Shown here in pieces: positions 43,837 to 52,209 of a stretch of 64,000 bases of DNA. The stretch is taken from assembly GCF_009601685.2 (NCBI RefSeq), contig NZ_CP045701.2, positions 1,798,001 through 1,862,000 of the forward strand, written 5' to 3'. The translations under genes and the position numbers were made by a program. Source of the stretch: Pseudomonas brassicacearum. GTDB lineage: Bacteria > Pseudomonadota > Gammaproteobacteria > Pseudomonadales > Pseudomonadaceae. The notes under the pieces were generated by a model. The model worked only from the letters and a program-made list of their open reading frames with translations. It was not told the DNA's origin and made no database searches. Within the stretch, counting starts at the first letter, position 1. The number at the start of each line of letters is the position of its first letter.

Positions 43837-44027
43837 CGGGTCAAACTCCTGTAGGTCTGAATGCGCAGTTTAGGCCCTGAAGGGCGACACGGGTTCCCTC
43901 AATCGTTTTTCGATCGGTCCGGCCCGTCAATCGGACGCGCAGAGTAATGGGGTTGAGGGTCGGCGTTTATTAGGCGCAGAATGATCGCCCTTGGGGTTCT
44001 ACCTCGCCTGTAATCAAAGGAAACTCG

Positions 44028-44549
44028 ATGACCCGTCTTCGTGCCATCTGTACCGCAGTTGCTCTGGTGTGTGCCAGCGGTCCTGTTTTTGCCGATACCG
44101 CCAGCCACAACGCCAGTGCCGAAGAGTTCCTGACCCTGGCGCACGCTGACAAACTGGGTACCCCGGTGTACATGCAAGTGCAGCAGATGTTTGCCCAGCG
44201 CTTTGAACAGACCAAGGCCCCCGAGTCGAAGAAAGCCACCCTCGAAACCTACCAGGCCAAGGCCAACGCCGCGCTGGACCAGGCCATCGGCTGGAAGAAG
44301 CTCAAGCCTGACATGGTCAAGCTCTATACCTCCAACTTCAGCGAGCCGGAACTCAAGGAGCTGGTGTCCTTCTACCGCTCGCCCCTGGGCAAGAAAGTCC
44401 TGGAGAAAATGCCTCAACTGACCCAGCAATCGGCCCAACTGACCCAGGCCAAGCTTGAAAGCGCGGTCCCGGTGGTCAACAAGCTGCTGGCGGACATGAC
44501 GGCCGAGCTCGAGCCCAAAGCCGCCGCCCCAGCCAAGAAAAAGCCGTAA
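44028..44549 (+). CDS. Periplasmic DUF2059 protein
   Basis: 173-residue protein with a clear signal peptide (cleavage likely after PVFA, about residue 20). The mature part is mostly helical and holds the DUF2059 core (FYRSPLGKKVLEKMPQLTQQ), ending in an Ala/Lys-rich tail (AAAPAKKKP). The role is unknown; the protein is periplasmic by inference. AAAGGAAA lies before the ATG. Divergent from fumC and followed 12 bp later by bolA. Confidence 0.92.
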   Translation: MTRLRAICTAVALVCASGPVFADTASHNASAEEFLTLAHADKLGTPVYMQVQQMFAQRFEQTKAPESKKATLETYQAKANAALDQAIGWKKLKPDMVKLYTSNFSEPELKELVSFYRSPLGKKVLEKMPQLTQQSAQLTQAKLESAVPVVNKLLADMTAELEPKAAAPAKKKP

Positions 44550-44561
44550 GCGGAGCCTGGT

Positions 44562-44861
44562 ATGAGCATGCAACAACGCATCGAATCGACGCTCGGGCTC
44601 TTGCAGCCTGAGCACTTGCAAGTGCTGGATGAAAGCCACATGCACAGCCGTGGCCTGCAGACCCACTTCAAGGCCGTGGTGGTCAGCCAGCAATTCGAAG
44701 GGCTCAATCGCGTCAAGCGTCATCAGAAGGTCTACGGCACGCTGGGCGAGCTGATGGGTGAGTTCCACGCGTTGGCACTGCACACCTACACCCCCGAAGA
44801 ATGGGCCCAGATCGACGCGGCCCCAGCTTCCCCGACGTGTGCCGGTGGCAGCAAGCACTGA
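44562..44861 (+). CDS. bolA: BolA family protein
   Basis: 99-residue BolA/IbaG-fold protein. The conserved His/motif region DESHMHSRGLQTHFKAVVVS contains the glutaredoxin/iron-sulfur ligand residues, followed by GLNRVKRHQKVYGTL and the helix with HALALHTYTPEEW. BolA proteins act with monothiol glutaredoxins in iron-sulfur handling and in stress or biofilm regulation. It is 12 bp after the DUF2059 gene, with which it is probably co-transcribed. Confidence 0.95.
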   Translation: MSMQQRIESTLGLLQPEHLQVLDESHMHSRGLQTHFKAVVVSQQFEGLNRVKRHQKVYGTLGELMGEFHALALHTYTPEEWAQIDAAPASPTCAGGSKH

Positions 44862-44894
44862 TCGATAGGGCGTGAGGCTTTTTGTGGCGGGGGC

Positions 44895-44992
44895 TGTAGG
44901 AGCTGTCGAGTGCAACGAGGCTGCGATCTTTCTCCTCGCACTTGAATCTCGAGCGAAAGATTAAAAGATCGCAGGCTTCGCCAGCTCCTACA
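44895..44992. repeat. Mosaic inverted repeat, copy 8 (reverse orientation)
   Basis: Left arm GTCGAGTGCAACGAGG, right arm GCAGGCTTCGCCAGCTCCTA. Core in reverse orientation with CTTGAATCTCGAG. A REP-like fragment (GAGCAAGCTCCCTCGCCAC) is joined directly to its right end. Confidence 0.9.
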
Positions 44993-45086
44993 GAGCAGCC
45001 GGGAGCAAGCTCCCTCGCCACGATAAGCGCTTCGCTCCAGGGCACTTCGCTCCTAAAGCCACATTGTTTTTGTTAGAATCCGCAAC

Positions 45087-45112
45087 GCGCCTTTCACCCG
45101 GCGCTTTTTTTT
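45087..45112 (+). terminator. Hairpin plus T tract before trhO
   Basis: GCGCC-TTTCACCC-GGCGC followed by eight T, 48 bp before the trhO start. It can be either the terminator of bolA or a leader attenuator of trhO. A TAGAAT hexamer lies just upstream (45075-45080) without a clear -35. Confidence 0.55.
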
Positions 45113-45159
45113 CGCATCCGGTTCACCCTTTACGAGGGTAGCCACCTGGAGAAACACCC

Positions 45160-46101
45160 ATGACACAACCCATTGTCGTGGCGGCACTGTACAAGTTCGT
45201 CACCCTTGAAGATTACGTCGAGCTGCGTGAGCCCTTGCTCAAGGCCATGCTCGACAACGGCATCAAAGGCACATTGCTGATTGCCGAAGAAGGTATCAAC
45301 GGTACGGTTTCCGGCACTCGCCAAGGCATCGACGGCCTGCTGGCCTGGCTCAAGAACGATCCGCGCATGATCGACATCGACCATAAAGAGTCGTACTGCG
45401 ATGAACAGCCGTTCTACCGCACCAAGGTCAAGCTCAAGAAAGAAATCGTTACCCTCGGCGTCGAAGGCGTGGACCCTAACAAGCAGGTCGGCACCTATGT
45501 CGAACCACAGGACTGGAACGCGCTGATCAGCGATCCGGAAGTGCTGTTGATCGACACCCGTAACGATTACGAAGTGTCCATCGGCACCTTCGAAGGCGCC
45601 ATCGACCCCAAGACCACCAGCTTTCGTGAGTTCCCTGAGTACATCAAGGCCAACTTCGACCCGGCCAGGCACAAGAAAGTCGCGATGTTCTGCACCGGCG
45701 GCATTCGTTGTGAAAAAGCCTCCAGCTACATGCTCGGCCAGGGTTTCGACGAGGTCTATCACCTCAAGGGCGGCATCCTGAAATACCTCGAAGAGGTCCC
45801 TCAGGAAGAAACCAAGTGGCGCGGCGACTGCTTCGTGTTCGATAACCGCGTCACCGTTCGCCACGACCTCAGCGAAGGGGACTACGATCAATGTCACGCT
45901 TGTCGTACCCCAGTGAGCGTGCAAGACCGCGCTTCGGAGCACTATGTGCCGGGCATCAGTTGCCCGCACTGCTGGGATAAATTGAGCGAGAAAACCCGTC
46001 GCAGTGCCATCGACCGGCAGAAGCAGATCGAATTGGCCAAGGCTCGCAACATGCCGCATCCGATCGGCTACAACTATAAGCAAACATCTTCCGAGGCTTG
46101 A
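45160..46101 (+). CDS. trhO: tRNA uridine(34) hydroxylase TrhO (rhodanese family)
   Basis: 313-residue enzyme that hydroxylates U34 of tRNA using oxygen, leading to cmo5U/mo5U. The N-terminal domain starts [20 protein letters not shown] and [11 protein letters not shown] rhodanese domain (about 125-225) carries the Cys in [14 protein letters not shown] zinc-like C-terminal region has CHACRTPVS and SCPHCWDKL. The length and motifs match the YceA/TrhO family. CTGGAGAAA lies about 7 bp upstream of the ATG. Confidence 0.95.
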   Translation: MTQPIVVAALYKFVTLEDYVELREPLLKAMLDNGIKGTLLIAEEGINGTVSGTRQGIDGLLAWLKNDPRMIDIDHKESYCDEQPFYRTKVKLKKEIVTLGVEGVDPNKQVGTYVEPQDWNALISDPEVLLIDTRNDYEVSIGTFEGAIDPKTTSFREFPEYIKANFDPARHKKVAMFCTGGIRCEKASSYMLGQGFDEVYHLKGGILKYLEEVPQEETKWRGDCFVFDNRVTVRHDLSEGDYDQCHACRTPVSVQDRASEHYVPGISCPHCWDKLSEKTRRSAIDRQKQIELAKARNMPHPIGYNYKQTSSEA

Positions 46102-46104
46102 ACC

Positions 46105-46740
46105 ATGGCGTCACGCCTGCTCTATGTGATGGACCCGATGTGTTCCTGGTGCTGGGGCTTTGCGCCGGTGGCCGAGGCGTTGGTAGAGCAGGCGCAGGCC
46201 GCGGGGGTGGAGTTGCACCTGGTGGTGGGCGGTTTGCGCACCGGCAGCGGTTCGGCGCTGGAGCCGACCACCCGGCGCTACATTCTTGAGCACTGGCAGG
46301 CCGTCACCCAGGCCACCGGCCAGCCCTTCACGCTTGAAGGCGCGTTGCCGGACGGTTTTGTCTACGACACCGAGCCTGCCTGCCGGGCACTGGTGACGGC
46401 CCGCAGCCTGGCCCCTGACTTGGCCTGGAAGTTGGTGAAGCTGATCCAGCAGGCTTTCTATGTGCAAGGCCGCGACGTGACCCACGCCAGCGTCCTTGTT
46501 GAGTTGGCCGAACAGGCCGGGCTGCCACGCATCGAATTCGCCGCGACCTTCGACCGCGCCGATCAACATGCGGCTACCGCTGCGGACTTCACCTGGGTGC
46601 AGGACTTGGGCATTGCCGGGTTCCCCACACTGTTGGCCGAGCGTGATGGCCAGTTGGCCTTGCTGACCAACGGTTACCAGCCCTTGAGCCAACTGTCGCC
46701 TTTGCTTGGCCGCTGGCTGGAGCGCGCGGCCTGTGCCTGA
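46105..46740 (+). CDS. DsbA family protein
   Basis: 211-residue thioredoxin-fold protein of the DsbA/FrnE type, with the CxxC in MDPMCSWCWGFAPVAE (CSWC about residues 12-15). There is no signal peptide, so it is probably cytoplasmic, and it has the helical insertion expected of the family. The cis-Pro loop is IAGFPTLLAER. It follows trhO by 3 bp and overlaps the downstream ABC exporter start by 8 bp, so it is in one transcript with both. Substrate unknown. Confidence 0.9.
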   Translation: MASRLLYVMDPMCSWCWGFAPVAEALVEQAQAAGVELHLVVGGLRTGSGSALEPTTRRYILEHWQAVTQATGQPFTLEGALPDGFVYDTEPACRALVTARSLAPDLAWKLVKLIQQAFYVQGRDVTHASVLVELAEQAGLPRIEFAATFDRADQHAATAADFTWVQDLGIAGFPTLLAERDGQLALLTNGYQPLSQLSPLLGRWLERAACA

Positions 46741-48559
46741 CCGGCCGCCAGATCCATCGGCCTCGCAGCGCATCGACCGGTTGAGCTGGGCAGAAATCCG
46801 TCGCCTGGCCCTCAAGCATAGAAAAGCCTTGTGGATCGCCAACGGCGTGGCCGTGCTGGCGACGCTGTGCAGCGTACCGATCCCGTTGCTGTTGCCCTTG
46901 CTGGTGGATGAAGTCTTGCTGGGGCATGGCGATGCGGCCCTGAAAGTCATGAACCAGGCGTTGCCCATGGGCTGGCAGCGCGCTGCCGGCTATATCGGGC
47001 TGATGTTGCTGGTGACCCTGACCCTGCGCTGTGGCGCCTTGCTGTTCAACGTGGTGCAGGCGCGTTTGTTCGCCCGCTTGGCCAAGGACATCGTCTATCG
47101 CATTCGCATCCGCTTGATCGAACGTCTCAAGCGCATTTCCCTGGGCGAGTATGAAAGCCTGGGCAGTGGCACCGTGGCGGCCCACCTGGTCACCGACCTG
47201 GACACCCTCGACAAATTCATCGGCGAAACCCTCAGTCGTTTCCTGGTGGCGATGCTGACCCTGGTGGGCACTGCCGGGATCCTGGTATGGATGCACTGGG
47301 AGCTGGCGCTGCTGATCCTGCTGTTCAACCCGCTGGTGATCTACGCTACGGTGCAGTTGGGCAAGCGGGTCAAGCACCTCAAGAAACTGGAGAACGACAG
47401 CACCTCGCGTTTCACCCAGGCCTTGACCGAAACCCTGGATGCCATCCAGCAAGTGCGCGCCGGTAACCGCCAGGGGTATTTCCTTGGCCGCTTGGGGATG
47501 CGCGCCAAGGAGGTCCGCGATTACGCCGTGAGTTCGCAGTGGAAAACCGATGCCTCGAACCGCGCCAGTGGTTTGCTGTTCCAGTTCGGCATCGATATTT
47601 TTCGCGCGGCGGCCATGCTCACCGTGGTCTTTTCCGACCTGTCCATCGGCCAGATGCTGGCGGTGTTCAGCTACCTCTGGTTCATGATCGGGCCGGTCGA
47701 GCAACTGTTGAACTTGCAGTACGCCTATTACGCCGCCGGCGGTGCCTTGAACCGGATCAATGAACTGCTGGCCCGGGCCGACGAGCCGCAGTACGCGGGC
47801 GGCATCGATCCGTTCAAGGGCCGTGACACCGTGGGCATCGAGATTCAGGGGTTGAGTTTCGGGTACGGCGAGGAACTGGTGCTCAACCAGTTGAACCTGT
47901 CCATCTCGCCGGGCGAGAAAGTCGCCATCGTCGGCGCCAGCGGCGGTGGCAAGAGCACCCTGGTGCAGTTGTTATTGGGGCTGTACACGCCACAGTCGGG
48001 CAGCATTCGCTTCGGTGGTGCCACGCAACAGGAGATCGGCCTGGAGACCATCCGGGAGAATGTTGCAGTGGTGTTGCAACATCCAGCGCTGTTCAACGAC
48101 ACGGTACGGGCCAACCTCGCCATGGGCCGTGAATGCAGTGACGACGACTGCTGGCGGGCACTGGAAATCGCCCAGCTCGATGTTACCGTGCGGGCGCTGC
48201 CCCAAGGCCTGGAAAGCGTCGTGGGGCGTTCCGGGGTGCGGCTGTCGGGTGGGCAGCGTCAACGGCTGGCCATCGCCCGCATGGTACTGGCCGACCCACG
48301 GGTGGTGATTCTCGACGAAGCCACCTCGGCCCTGGACGCCGCCACGGAGTACAACCTTCACCAGGCACTGGCGCGCTTTTTGAGCGCCCGCACCACGCTG
48401 ATCATCGCCCACCGGCTCTCGGCGGTAAAACAGGCCGATCGGGTATTGGTGTTCGACGGTGGGCAGATCGCCGAAGACGGCGACCATTTGCAACTGATTG
48501 CCGAAGGTGGCCTTTACGCTCGACTCTACGGTCATTTGCAACAGATTCAGCAGCCTTGA
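46733..48559 (+). CDS. ABC transporter, fused permease and ATPase (exporter type)
   Basis: 608-residue half-exporter. Six membrane helices (about residues 30-310) are followed by an ATPase domain with Walker A GASGGGKST (about 402-410), signature LSGGQRQRLAIAR, Walker B RVVILDEATSALD and the H-loop IAHRLS. The GTG at 46733 gives a standard start (PDRPPDPSASQRIDR) with GGAG upstream and overlaps the dsbA-like stop; the open frame reaches back to 46706. Homodimer expected. Homologues near rbdA in P. aeruginosa have no known substrate. Confidence 0.92.
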   Translation: MPDRPPDPSASQRIDRLSWAEIRRLALKHRKALWIANGVAVLATLCSVPIPLLLPLLVDEVLLGHGDAALKVMNQALPMGWQRAAGYIGLMLLVTLTLRCGALLFNVVQARLFARLAKDIVYRIRIRLIERLKRISLGEYESLGSGTVAAHLVTDLDTLDKFIGETLSRFLVAMLTLVGTAGILVWMHWELALLILLFNPLVIYATVQLGKRVKHLKKLENDSTSRFTQALTETLDAIQQVRAGNRQGYFLGRLGMRAKEVRDYAVSSQWKTDASNRASGLLFQFGIDIFRAAAMLTVVFSDLSIGQMLAVFSYLWFMIGPVEQLLNLQYAYYAAGGALNRINELLARADEPQYAGGIDPFKGRDTVGIEIQGLSFGYGEELVLNQLNLSISPGEKVAIVGASGGGKSTLVQLLLGLYTPQSGSIRFGGATQQEIGLETIRENVAVVLQHPALFNDTVRANLAMGRECSDDDCWRALEIAQLDVTVRALPQGLESVVGRSGVRLSGGQRQRLAIARMVLADPRVVILDEATSALDAATEYNLHQALARFLSARTTLIIAHRLSAVKQADRVLVFDGGQIAEDGDHLQLIAEGGLYARLYGHLQQIQQP

Positions 48560-48676
48560 GTTTCCTGCGCATTTCTGCGCTTAGTATCGGAAAAAAGCAG
48601 GCAAGCACGCCGATTTTTCCGAATTCCACGCAAAGTCTATCGTTCTGTTCATCCATTCATTCGAAGGGTTGAAAAC

Positions 48677-48688
48677 TAGCCTAGGCTA
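48677..48688. promoter_or_regulatory. Perfect 12-bp palindrome TAGCCTAGGCTA upstream of rbdA
   Basis: The palindrome lies 62 bp before the proposed rbdA start, within the 190-bp space after the ABC exporter. It has the size of a half-site pair for a dimeric repressor or activator. The regulator is unknown. Confidence 0.4.
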
Positions 48689-48750
48689 TTGAGTCAGGAG
48701 CGGAATTCTGGCGGGTGTTCGTCCGGCAATACCTGTGTGCAAGGGACCTC

Positions 48751-51210
48751 ATGAAGCAAAAGCAGACTCTCGGAACACCACGGCTGCTGGGCATCGTCTG
48801 GCCCTTTATCGCCGTCGTGCTATTTCAGGCATTGCTTGGCGGCGTCAGCCTTTATGTGTTGTCCGCCGTTCGCGGCTATGTGGCGGGGGAGAGTCTCTGG
48901 TCCAAGGGCCAGAAAGACGCCATCTATTACCTCAACCTCTACGCCGACAGCCGCGACGAGGCGATTTTCCGCAAATACCAGCAAGCCATCGCCGTCCCTG
49001 AGGGCGGCCATGAATTGCGGGTGGCGCTGGACCGCGAACCGCCGGATCTCGAAGCAGCACGGGCCGGGATTCTCCAAGGCGGCAACCATCCTGATGACGT
49101 GTCCAGCGTGATCTGGTTGTACCTCAATTTTCGCCACTTCAGTTACCTGGAAGAGGCCATTGATCTCTGGACGGTGGGCGACGGCTACCTGATCGAGCTG
49201 GATAACGTCGCCCAGCAGATGCACAGCAGCATTTCCGCAGGCCAGGCGTCGGAGGTGGATGTCCGCGGTTGGAAGGCGCAGATTTTTGCGATCAACGACT
49301 CCGTCACTCCGGCTGCCAAGGCATTCAGCGATGCACTGGGCGAGGGCTCGCGTTTCATCTTGCGGCTCTTGCTGGTGACCAATTTCGCCACGGCCCTGGG
49401 GTTGATCGTCCTGGCGTTGTTGCGGACCCATAAATTGCTGGCCCAGCGGCAGGTGTTCGCCAATGCGCTGCAGATGGAGAAAGAGCGGGCGCAGATCACC
49501 CTGCAATCCATTGGCGATGGGGTCATCACCACCGACGTCGAGGGTGCCATCGCCTACATGAACCCCGCTGCCGAAGCGATGACCCACTGGAAGGCTGAAC
49601 ACGCCACCGGCTTGCCCCTGGCCGCGCTGTTCAATTTGCTCGATGACAATGCCCAGAGCGAGGGGTTGACCCTGATCGAGCACATTCTCAGTGGTCGGCT
49701 CAGCGGTGCCAGTGAACATTCGAAGTTGATCCAGCGCCTGGATGGCAGCACCGTGTCGGTCACCCTGGTGGGCGCGCCGATCCGTCATGCAGGCAAGGTC
49801 AGCGGCGCCGTGCTGGTGTTGCATGACATGACCCAGGAACGCCAATACATCGCCAACCTGTCGTGGCAGGCCACCCATGACGCCCTGACTGGCCTGGCGA
49901 ACCGCCGGGAATTCGAGTATCGCCTCGAGCAGGCCTTGCACAACCTCACTCGCCAGGTCGGGCGCCATGCCTTGATGTTTCTCGACCTGGACCAGTTCAA
50001 GCTGGTCAACGACACCTGCGGTCATGCCGCCGGTGACGAATTGTTGCGTCACATCTGCGCCTTGCTGCAATCAGGGCTGCGGGAAAACGACACCCTGGCC
50101 CGGCTGGGCGGGGATGAATTCGGGATCTTGTTGGAGAACTGTTCACCGGAAGCGGCGGAAAAGATCGCCGAAGGGCTGCGCCAGACCGTGCAGAACCTGC
50201 ACTTTGTCTGGAAGGGCCGGCCGTTCGTCACCACCGTGAGCATCGGCCTGGTGCATATCGCCCAGACGCCGACGACCCTGGAGGCGTCCTTGCGGGCTGC
50301 CGACATGGCCTGCTACATGGCCAAGGAAAAGGGGCGCAACCGGGTCCAGGTCTATCATGCCGACGACTCGGAGCTGTCCCTGCGCTTTGGCGAGATGGCC
50401 TGGGTCCAGCGCCTGCACATGGCCCTGGAGGAAAACCGCTTCTGCCTCTATGCCCAGGAAATCGCCGCGCTGGGCCCGGGCGACCACGGCGGCGGGCACA
50501 TTGAAATCCTGCTGCGCCTGCATGACGAAGCCGGACGGATGATCCTGCCGGACAGTTTCATTCCCGCCGCGGAACGCTATGGCCTGATGACCTCCCTGGA
50601 CCGCTGGGTGGTGGAGAATGTCTTCAAGATCATCCGCCAGTGCCTGAATGATTCCCGACAGGGGCCCATGGCCATGTGTGCGATCAATCTGTCAGGCACG
50701 ACTATCGGAGATCAGGCGTTCCTCGACTTCCTGCGTAAACAGTTCGCGGCTTATTCGATTCCGCCAGAAATGATTTGTTTTGAAATTACAGAAACCAGCG
50801 CTATTTCGAATTTGGGCAGTGCGATCCGCTTTATCAATGAACTCAAGGGCTTGGGGTGCTATTTCTCGCTGGATGACTTTTGCGCCGGAATGTCTTCATT
50901 CGCTTACCTGAAACATTTACCTGTAGACTTCCTGAAGATCGACGGGAGTTTCGTAAAGGATATGCTGGACGACCCGATTAACCGTGCAATGGTCGAAGTG
51001 ATTAATCACATCGGCCATGTCATGGGTAAGCGCACGATTGCCGAGTTTGTTGAAACCGCCCAGATCGAGCAGGCATTGCTTGAGATAGGGGTGGACTACG
51101 CTCAGGGGTATGTGATCGAACGCCCGCAATTGTTTACCTGCGACACGTTGCAATGTCGGCCGGCCCGGCCCCAGCCGTTGTTATTCAAGGCCCCCGGCAC
51201 GTTCCGCTGA
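48751..51210 (+). CDS. rbdA: RbdA-type c-di-GMP protein (PAS-GGDEF-EAL)
   Basis: 819-residue membrane protein that makes or degrades c-di-GMP. It has an N-terminal helix (about 12-34), a periplasmic region (35-200), a second helix (about 205-230), a PAS domain (about 250-360: SIGDGVITTDVEGAIAYMNP) and a GGDEF domain (about 385-545) with an intact ARLGGDEFGILL and an upstream RxxD (RENDTL). The EAL domain (to about 805) carries EIL in place of EAL in HIEILLRLHD and DDFCAG in place of DDFGTG, while ITET and LKIDGSFV are kept. ATG at 48751 has AAGGGA 6 bp upstream. Neighbouring genes match the rbdA locus of P. aeruginosa, where it controls biofilm dispersal. Confidence 0.92.
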   Translation: MKQKQTLGTPRLLGIVWPFIAVVLFQALLGGVSLYVLSAVRGYVAGESLWSKGQKDAIYYLNLYADSRDEAIFRKYQQAIAVPEGGHELRVALDREPPDLEAARAGILQGGNHPDDVSSVIWLYLNFRHFSYLEEAIDLWTVGDGYLIELDNVAQQMHSSISAGQASEVDVRGWKAQIFAINDSVTPAAKAFSDALGEGSRFILRLLLVTNFATALGLIVLALLRTHKLLAQRQVFANALQMEKERAQITLQSIGDGVITTDVEGAIAYMNPAAEAMTHWKAEHATGLPLAALFNLLDDNAQSEGLTLIEHILSGRLSGASEHSKLIQRLDGSTVSVTLVGAPIRHAGKVSGAVLVLHDMTQERQYIANLSWQATHDALTGLANRREFEYRLEQALHNLTRQVGRHALMFLDLDQFKLVNDTCGHAAGDELLRHICALLQSGLRENDTLARLGGDEFGILLENCSPEAAEKIAEGLRQTVQNLHFVWKGRPFVTTVSIGLVHIAQTPTTLEASLRAADMACYMAKEKGRNRVQVYHADDSELSLRFGEMAWVQRLHMALEENRFCLYAQEIAALGPGDHGGGHIEILLRLHDEAGRMILPDSFIPAAERYGLMTSLDRWVVENVFKIIRQCLNDSRQGPMAMCAINLSGTTIGDQAFLDFLRKQFAAYSIPPEMICFEITETSAISNLGSAIRFINELKGLGCYFSLDDFCAGMSSFAYLKHLPVDFLKIDGSFVKDMLDDPINRAMVEVINHIGHVMGKRTIAEFVETAQIEQALLEIGVDYAQGYVIERPQLFTCDTLQCRPARPQPLLFKAPGTFR

Positions 51211-51254
51211 ACCTCTTGTTGATCCGGAAAATCACAATCAAAAGGAGCCCGACA

Positions 51255-52058
51255 GTGATCGACACATTCAACCGAACAGGCCCGCTCATGGACGCCACGA
51301 GCTATCCGAAATGGGCACAGCAGCTCATTACCGATTGCAGCGAGAGCAAGCGCCGGGTTGTCGAACACGAACTGTACCAGCGCATGCGCGACAACAAGCT
51401 CAGCGCCAAGACCATGCGCCACTACCTCATTGGTGGTTGGCCGGTCGTCGAACAGTTCGCTTTATACATGGCACAGAACCTCACCAAGACTCGTTTTGCC
51501 CGCCACCCCGGCGAGGACATGGCGCGTCGTTGGCTGATGCGTAACATTCGTGTCGAACTCAACCATGCCGACTACTGGGTCAACTGGAGCGCCGCCCATG
51601 GCGTGACCCTCGAAGACCTGCAAGCCCAGCATGTGCCGCCTGAGCTGCATGCCTTGAGCCACTGGTGTTGGCACACCAGTTCCTCGGACTCGCTGATCGT
51701 GGCCATTGCCGCGACCAACTATGCCATTGAGGGGGCCACGGGCGAGTGGTCGGCGCTGGTGTGTTCCAGCGGTGTGTATGCGGCCGCTTTCGCCGAGGAA
51801 GACCGCAAGCGAGCCATGAAATGGCTGAAGATGCACGCCCAGTATGACGATGCCCATCCTTGGGAAGCCCTGGAAATCATCTGTACGCTGGCGGGAATGA
51901 ACCCGAGCAAGGCCCTGCAAACGGAGCTGCGCCAGGCCGTGTGCAAGAGCTATGACTACATGTACCTGTTCCTGGAACGTTGCATGCAACTGGAGCAGTC
52001 GGAGACGGTGAGCAAGTCCTCATCCACCCGCGAGCGCCTGGCATTGGCGGAAAGCTGA
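51255..52058 (+). CDS. TenA/PqqC-like helical oxidoreductase family protein
   Basis: 267-residue all-helical protein of the heme-oxygenase-like fold (TenA, PqqC, iron-containing redox enzyme). Conserved acidic/His positions are in RVVEHELYQRMRDNK, RVELNHADYWVNWSAAHG and DDAHPWEALEIICTLAG. The GTG at 51255 has GGAG 7 bp upstream; an in-frame ATG at 51288 (MDATSYPKW) is also possible. The open frame back to 51153 lies in rbdA. It directly follows rbdA (44-bp gap), as in P. aeruginosa, which suggests co-transcription. Reaction unknown. Confidence 0.88.
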   Translation: MIDTFNRTGPLMDATSYPKWAQQLITDCSESKRRVVEHELYQRMRDNKLSAKTMRHYLIGGWPVVEQFALYMAQNLTKTRFARHPGEDMARRWLMRNIRVELNHADYWVNWSAAHGVTLEDLQAQHVPPELHALSHWCWHTSSSDSLIVAIAATNYAIEGATGEWSALVCSSGVYAAAFAEEDRKRAMKWLKMHAQYDDAHPWEALEIICTLAGMNPSKALQTELRQAVCKSYDYMYLFLERCMQLEQSETVSKSSSTRERLALAES

Positions 52059-52085
52059 TTTGCATCGCTGCGGATAGGTAACCCA

Positions 52086-52176
52086 GTGTGGGAGCGAGCC
52101 TGCTTGCGAAGAGGTCTGACAGTCGACGGGGAGGTTGACTGCCAGACCGCTGTCGCGAGCAAGCCCGCTCCCACAG
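52086..52176. repeat. REPIN, copy 2
   Basis: GTGTGGGAGCGAGCCTGCTT ... AAGCCCGCTCCCACAG, inverted ends with about 50 bp between, itself partly palindromic (GGTCTGACAGTC / GACTGCCAGACC). Located between the TenA-like gene and the convergent diguanylate cyclase. Confidence 0.9.
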
Positions 52177-52209
52177 GGATTTCTGTGTTATTGGCGTCTG
52201 TGGTTGTTT

